Source: RPQJ01 sp963696545 (GTDB lineage Bacteria > Pseudomonadota > Gammaproteobacteria > Steroidobacterales > Steroidobacteraceae). Taken from it: a DNA stretch of 64,000 nt. The DNA lies in NCBI GenBank assembly GCA_963696545.1, contig CAVOKQ010000016.1, positions 1 to 64,000 on the forward strand, written 5' to 3'. The translations under genes and the position numbers were made by a program. The notes beneath the pieces were generated by a model, which saw nothing but the letters and a program-made list of their open reading frames with translations, did not search any database and was not told the origin of the DNA. Of this stretch, positions 60,251 to 64,000 are shown piece by piece. The first letter of the stretch is position 1; the number at the start of each line of letters is the position of its first letter.

Positions 60251-61747
60251 CTAGGTAGTTACCGCAACCTTCTTCCGCGCTTTCCGGGGCGGCCGTGCAG
60301 GTTTGCTTTTCCGCGTCGCCAGCGTCCCCATCGTGACTGCAAGCAGCAGCTTCTCGAATTCCGGCGCGAACCGGTCCGCCAGCATCGCGGGGTCCTCGAT
60401 CAGGTTGCGGTCCGCAATCACCCCGAAATGGACCTGTCCCGCGTAGGTCAGCACGCTGATGCCGACGCCGATCGTGCCGCTCTGCGGAACCCAGAAGTGC
60501 ATCTCGGTGATGCGCTGGCCGCACAGGTACAGCGGTGCCTGCGAGCCGGGCACGTTCGAGACCACGACCGATCCCTTGCGGCTCAGCAGGTCGACGGCCG
60601 GCGCCTGCAGCGCGCCTGGCAGCATGCCCATGATCCCGAGCGCCGCGAGCGTCATTGGCGGCTGCACCGACTCCTTGATGATCTTCATCGCGTCGTGCAT
60701 CGCGAACACCCGTTGCAGCGGATTGCGTACTCCTACGGCAAGGTCAACGAACACCAGCCCGAACTTGTTGCCGAGCGTGTGCGGCTCGCTTGCGGTACGC
60801 AGGTTGATCGGGACGGAAGCGCGCAATACCAGGTCGTCGGTATCGAAGCCCTGGTCGCGCAGGTGGCCGCCCAGCGCCCCCGCGACCGTGGCCATCACGA
60901 CGTCGTTGACGGTGCAGTCGAGCGCGTGGCCGATCGTCCTGACGTCCGCCAGCGGAATCGGGTCGGCCCATGCGACGGCCTTCGTGCCGCTCAGCGGCCC
61001 GCGCAGCGGCGTCGCCGGGTCGTCAGGGAGCGCGAGCACCTTCGCGAACTCGCCGATCATGCTGCCGGCCTGCACGGCGAGCGTTGCCGCGGCTTGGGGG
61101 TGGAAGGCGCGGTGAATGCCTCCCTCGAGCAGCCTGGCGCCCTCCGCAAGCAGGTGCTCGACGATGTCGCCGGTCGGCTGCGTGAACCGGTTCAGCCAGT
61201 CGAACAGCGGCGACGGCCCCGGCGCGGCCTCGCTCGCTGCCTTGCCGGGACGCCCGGCGCGTCGCCCGGTCGGCATCGCACTCGAATCCTGCTCGGTCAT
61301 CGACAGCAGCACGCGGGTCATCGCGACGCCGTCCGCATAGCAGTGGTGGATACGGGTGATCCAGGCGCTGCCGCCGAGGTACCTGGGCACCAGGTGGAAC
61401 TGCCACATCGGGCGGCCAGCATCGAGCGGGATGCCGGCCAGCTTCGCGACCAGGGCCTGCAGTTCCCGTTTGCCGCCAGGCGCGGGCAGTTGCACGGTCT
61501 CCAGGTGCTGGTCCAGGTCAAGGTCGGCGTGCTCGACCCACGAGGCGCCAAGCGCGTCGGCGACGGGCCGCTGCCGGAAGCGCTCGAAGCAGAGCAGCCG
61601 CTTTTCGATCATGCGGCGGAAATCGGCCGGCCGGATCGGCGTTTCGGTCGCCGATACGCCCACGATCATCATCGGGCTGCCGGGACCGTCCATGCGCAGC
61701 CAGGCCGTGTCGATGCTCGACATGCGTTGGTGGCTGGGTGTGTTCAT
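60251..61747 (-). CDS. wax ester synthase/diacylglycerol O-acyltransferase
   Basis: This 498-residue WS/DGAT family enzyme transfers acyl groups from acyl-CoA to fatty alcohols or diacylglycerol. The catalytic motif HHCYADG (HHxxxDG, residues 134-140) is intact. The PLYLCGQRITEMHFWVPQSG region (one 20-residue block) and NDVVMATVAGALG and SNVPG also match the family. The C-terminus is very basic (ATRKSKPARPPRKARKK). The ATG at 61747 follows GGGAG and the usual MSSIDTAWLRMD start lies just inside. It is divergent from a fatty acyl-CoA reductase that would supply its alcohol substrate. Confidence 0.94.
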   Translation of the reverse strand: MNTPSHQRMSSIDTAWLRMDGPGSPMMIVGVSATETPIRPADFRRMIEKRLLCFERFRQRPVADALGASWVEHADLDLDQHLETVQLPAPGGKRELQALVAKLAGIPLDAGRPMWQFHLVPRYLGGSAWITRIHHCYADGVAMTRVLLSMTEQDSSAMPTGRRAGRPGKAASEAAPGPSPLFDWLNRFTQPTGDIVEHLLAEGARLLEGGIHRAFHPQAAATLAVQAGSMIGEFAKVLALPDDPATPLRGPLSGTKAVAWADPIPLADVRTIGHALDCTVNDVVMATVAGALGGHLRDQGFDTDDLVLRASVPINLRTASEPHTLGNKFGLVFVDLAVGVRNPLQRVFAMHDAMKIIKESVQPPMTLAALGIMGMLPGALQAPAVDLLSRKGSVVVSNVPGSQAPLYLCGQRITEMHFWVPQSGTIGVGISVLTYAGQVHFGVIADRNLIEDPAMLADRFAPEFEKLLLAVTMGTLATRKSKPARPPRKARKKVAVTT

Positions 61748-61865
61748 GCTGCGCTCCCCCTCGAGGGTCACGTTGACCTGCGGCGGCCCGGCCCCTAAGG
61801 TAGCCGCAAAAAGGGGCGCGGCCTACGGGGTCGTCCCACCATCCAGGATTCATCGGGAGACTCGC

Positions 61866-63863
61866 ATGACCTACTTCGTCACCGGCGCGACCGGTTTCAT
61901 CGGCCGCTTCCTGGTGCAGTCGCTGCTGAAGCGCGGCAAGGGCACGATCTACGTCCTCGTGCGGCCGAAGTCCATCGGCAAGCTCGACGAGCTCCGCGAG
62001 TTCTGGGGCAAGGACAGCGTGAAGCGGGTCGTGCCGATCAAGGGCGACCTCGGCGCGCCGCAGCTCGGCGTCTCGCCGGCCGACGTCCGCAAGCTGAAGG
62101 GCAAGGTCACGCACTTCTTCCACCTCGGCGCCGTCTACGACCTGGACGCGAGCGAGGAGTCGATGAAGAAGGCGAACATCGTCGGCACGCAGGGTGCGCT
62201 CGACCTCGCGGCCGCAGTGAAGGCGCGCTGTTTCCACCTCGTGAGCTCGATCGCCGCCGCCGGCCTCTACCGCGGCACGTTCACCGAAGACATGTTCGAG
62301 GAGGCCGAGGACCTCGACCACCCTTACCACAGCACCAAGCACGACTCGGAAGGCATGGTGCGGGCGAACGGCCGCGTCCCGTTCCGCATTTACCGTCCGG
62401 GGGCCGTCGTCGGCCATTCGCAGACGGGCTTCATCGACAAGATCGATGGGCCGTATTACTTCTTCAAGGCGCTGCAGAAGCTGCGCGAGTCGTGGCCCCG
62501 CTGGATCCCGCTGGTGGGCGTCGAGGGCGGCTACATCAATCTCGTGCCGGTCGACTTTGTCGTGGATGCGATGGTGCACCTCGCGCACGCCAAGGGCCTC
62601 GACGGCCGCTGCTTCCACCTGACGGATCCGAAGGTGCGGCGCATGGGCGAGGTGATCAACATCTTCGCGCGCGCCGCCCACGCGCCGGAGATGGCGTTCC
62701 GCCTCGACCCGAAGATCTTCGACGTAGTGCCTGACGCGGTGCGCAAGTCGGTCGAGCGCACGAAGCCGATCCAGAACGTCTTCGACCAGGTGCTGCGCGA
62801 CCTGCAGGTGCCGAAAAGCGTGCTGCAGTTCATCAACTACCCCACGCGCTTCGACTCGACGGCCACGCAGAAGCTGCTCGCGAAGGCCCGCATCAGCGTG
62901 CCGCCGCTCGAGGACTACGCGTGGCGGCTCTGGGACTACTGGGAGCGCCATCTCGACCCGGATCTCTCTATCGACCGCAGCCTGCGCGGTGCGGTGAAGG
63001 GCAAGGTCGTGGTCGTGACGGGCGGCTCGTCCGGCATCGGCGAGGCGGTTGCGATCCGCGTCGCGCAGGCCGGCGGCAAGGTGTTGGTGGTTGCGCGCGA
63101 CGAGGAGAAACTCGCCGAAGTCAGGAAGAAGATCCAGGACCTCGGTGGGTTCGTGAAGACCTACTCCTGCGACATCACGGACTACGCGGCCAACGACAAG
63201 CTCTCGAAGGACATCCTGAAGGAATTCGCGCACGTCGACGTGCTGGTGAACAACGCCGGCCGCTCGATCCGCCGCTCGCTCGCACTGTCGTACGACCGCT
63301 TCCACGACTTCGAGCGCACGATGCAGCTCAATTACTTCGCCTGCGTGCGCCTGACGATGAACCTGCTGCCCTCGATGACGGCGCGCAAGAGCGGCCACGT
63401 GATCAACGTGTCGTCGATCGGCGTGCTGACCAACGCACCGCGATTCTCCGCGTACGTGGCATCGAAGGCCGCGCTCGAGTCTTTCGCCCGTTGCGCGGCG
63501 TCCGAGTTCCACGACGAGGGCGTGCACTTCACGATCATCAACATGCCGCTGGTGCGCACGCCGATGATCGCGCCGACCAAGATCTACGAGGACATGCCGA
63601 CGGTGATCTCGCCGGACGACGCGGCCGATATGATCGCGGACGCGATCATCCGCAAGCCGCAGCGCATCGCGACGCGGCTCGGCGTGATGGCCGAGATCAT
63701 GCACCTCGTGATGCCCAAGCTCTCCGAGGTCGTCATGAACTCGGCTTACCGGATGTTCCCGGACTCCTCCGCGGCCCAAGGCAAGAAGGACGGCGGCGAG
63801 CAGCGGACGGCGACGCGCGAAGCGATGATCTTCGCGTCGCTGATGCGAGGCATTCACTGGTAG
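61866..63863 (+). CDS. two-domain fatty acyl-CoA reductase
   Basis: This 665-residue fusion joins two dehydrogenase domains. The N-terminal extended SDR/thioester-reductase domain has GATGFIG (7-13) and YHSTK near residue 155. The C-terminal classical SDR has GGSSGIGEA (about 385-393), NNAG and YVASK near 530. This size and order match Marinobacter-type bacterial reductases that convert acyl-CoA through the aldehyde to fatty alcohol. The adjacent divergent wax ester synthase strongly supports that role. The ATG at 61866 follows GGGAG. A generic SDR fusion with another substrate is the less likely alternative. Confidence 0.9.
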   Translation: MTYFVTGATGFIGRFLVQSLLKRGKGTIYVLVRPKSIGKLDELREFWGKDSVKRVVPIKGDLGAPQLGVSPADVRKLKGKVTHFFHLGAVYDLDASEESMKKANIVGTQGALDLAAAVKARCFHLVSSIAAAGLYRGTFTEDMFEEAEDLDHPYHSTKHDSEGMVRANGRVPFRIYRPGAVVGHSQTGFIDKIDGPYYFFKALQKLRESWPRWIPLVGVEGGYINLVPVDFVVDAMVHLAHAKGLDGRCFHLTDPKVRRMGEVINIFARAAHAPEMAFRLDPKIFDVVPDAVRKSVERTKPIQNVFDQVLRDLQVPKSVLQFINYPTRFDSTATQKLLAKARISVPPLEDYAWRLWDYWERHLDPDLSIDRSLRGAVKGKVVVVTGGSSGIGEAVAIRVAQAGGKVLVVARDEEKLAEVRKKIQDLGGFVKTYSCDITDYAANDKLSKDILKEFAHVDVLVNNAGRSIRRSLALSYDRFHDFERTMQLNYFACVRLTMNLLPSMTARKSGHVINVSSIGVLTNAPRFSAYVASKAALESFARCAASEFHDEGVHFTIINMPLVRTPMIAPTKIYEDMPTVISPDDAADMIADAIIRKPQRIATRLGVMAEIMHLVMPKLSEVVMNSAYRMFPDSSAAQGKKDGGEQRTATREAMIFASLMRGIHW

Positions 63864-63910
63864 GCGGTCGCCGCCGCCCGGGCGCACCGCGGGAGAAAGC
63901 GGAGGATTCG

Positions 63911-64000
63911 ATGAGCCGTGCTTCCTGGCTGGCGACGCTCGCCGTGGTATTCGGGGTCGGCTTCGGGTCGGCCGGCGTTGCGACGGCCCAGGCGCAGGCA
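63911..64000 (+). CDS. secreted protein, N-terminal fragment only
   Basis: The window ends 30 codons into this gene. AGGA lies about 6 bases before the ATG. The visible residues form a signal peptide: SRASW, then a hydrophobic LATLAVVFGVGFGSAGVATA, with a cleavage site around AQA. It is 47 bases downstream of the acyl-CoA reductase and may share its transcript. The mature protein is outside the window, so no function can be named. Confidence 0.6.
   Translation, partial: MSRASWLATLAVVFGVGFGSAGVATAQAQA

Noticed and set aside
61518..63887. Long minus-strand open frame over the acyl-CoA reductase
   Set aside because: It is a shadow of a clear two-domain SDR protein and has low-complexity Arg/His/Asp composition.

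Overview
The window is dense, high-GC bacterial chromosome with about 55 protein genes, mostly housekeeping. Gene content and order point to a Gammaproteobacterium: an rpoZ-spoT-ridA-recG-ubiA block, gmk-yicC-rph-rdgB-hemW, pilMNOPQ-aroK-aroB behind a divergent PBP1A gene, pyrF-hemE, and tesA divergent from ybbA-ybbP. An aa3-type cytochrome oxidase locus and a wax-ester/triacylglycerol locus suggest an aerobic, lipid-storing organism, perhaps near the Xanthomonadales, Nevskiales or Steroidobacterales. The placement is inference. I saw no tRNA, rRNA, CRISPR array, transposase or prophage gene.

Layout. 0-2.6 kb (minus): a putative lipoprotein, a secreted protein of unknown function and an AraC-type regulator. 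3-10.5 kb: cytochrome c oxidase structural and assembly genes (DUF2244, ctaC, ctaD, a 41-residue assembly protein, ctaG, ctaE; then SURF1, a thioredoxin-fold protein, ctaA), almost all on the minus strand. 10.5-13.3 kb: bioB-bioC-bioD behind a perfect BirA-type operator, divergent from comF-nhaA. 15.3-21.4 kb (minus): ubiA, recG, ridA, spoT, rpoZ. 21.6-28.4 kb (plus): pilE-fimT-pilV-pilW-pilX-pilY1, sitting between rpoZ and gmk. 28.5-33.5 kb: gmk and yicC (minus), then a PP2C phosphatase, rph, rdgB and hemW (plus). 33.5-37 kb: an AT-rich DnaA-box region, rpmE, an M48 lipoprotein protease and gltA, followed by three perfect palindromes. 37.4-40.6 kb (minus): mrcA and a coupled unknown gene. 40.6-48.9 kb (plus): a c-di-GMP-I riboswitch leader, pilMNOPQ, aroK, aroB, dgt. 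49-51.4 kb: pyrF, hemE, ppa. 51.5-57.1 kb: fadD, tesA, ybbA-ybbP. 57.1-64 kb: two unknown genes, a patatin-like lipase, a phasin-like protein and a wax ester synthase (minus), divergent from a two-domain fatty acyl-CoA reductase; a secreted protein is cut by the window end.

How the genes work together. The window carries two separate type IV pilus loci, the minor-pilin/PilY1 set and the alignment-complex/secretin set. The second lies behind a GEMM-I aptamer, so c-di-GMP is likely to set transcription or translation of the pilus channel. The acyl-CoA ligase, acyl-CoA reductase, wax synthase, phasin and patatin form a plausible storage-lipid module.

Four apparent single-base insertions disrupt three otherwise conserved genes (ctaD, spoT, and ybbP twice). 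That pattern suggests sequence or assembly error more than gene decay.
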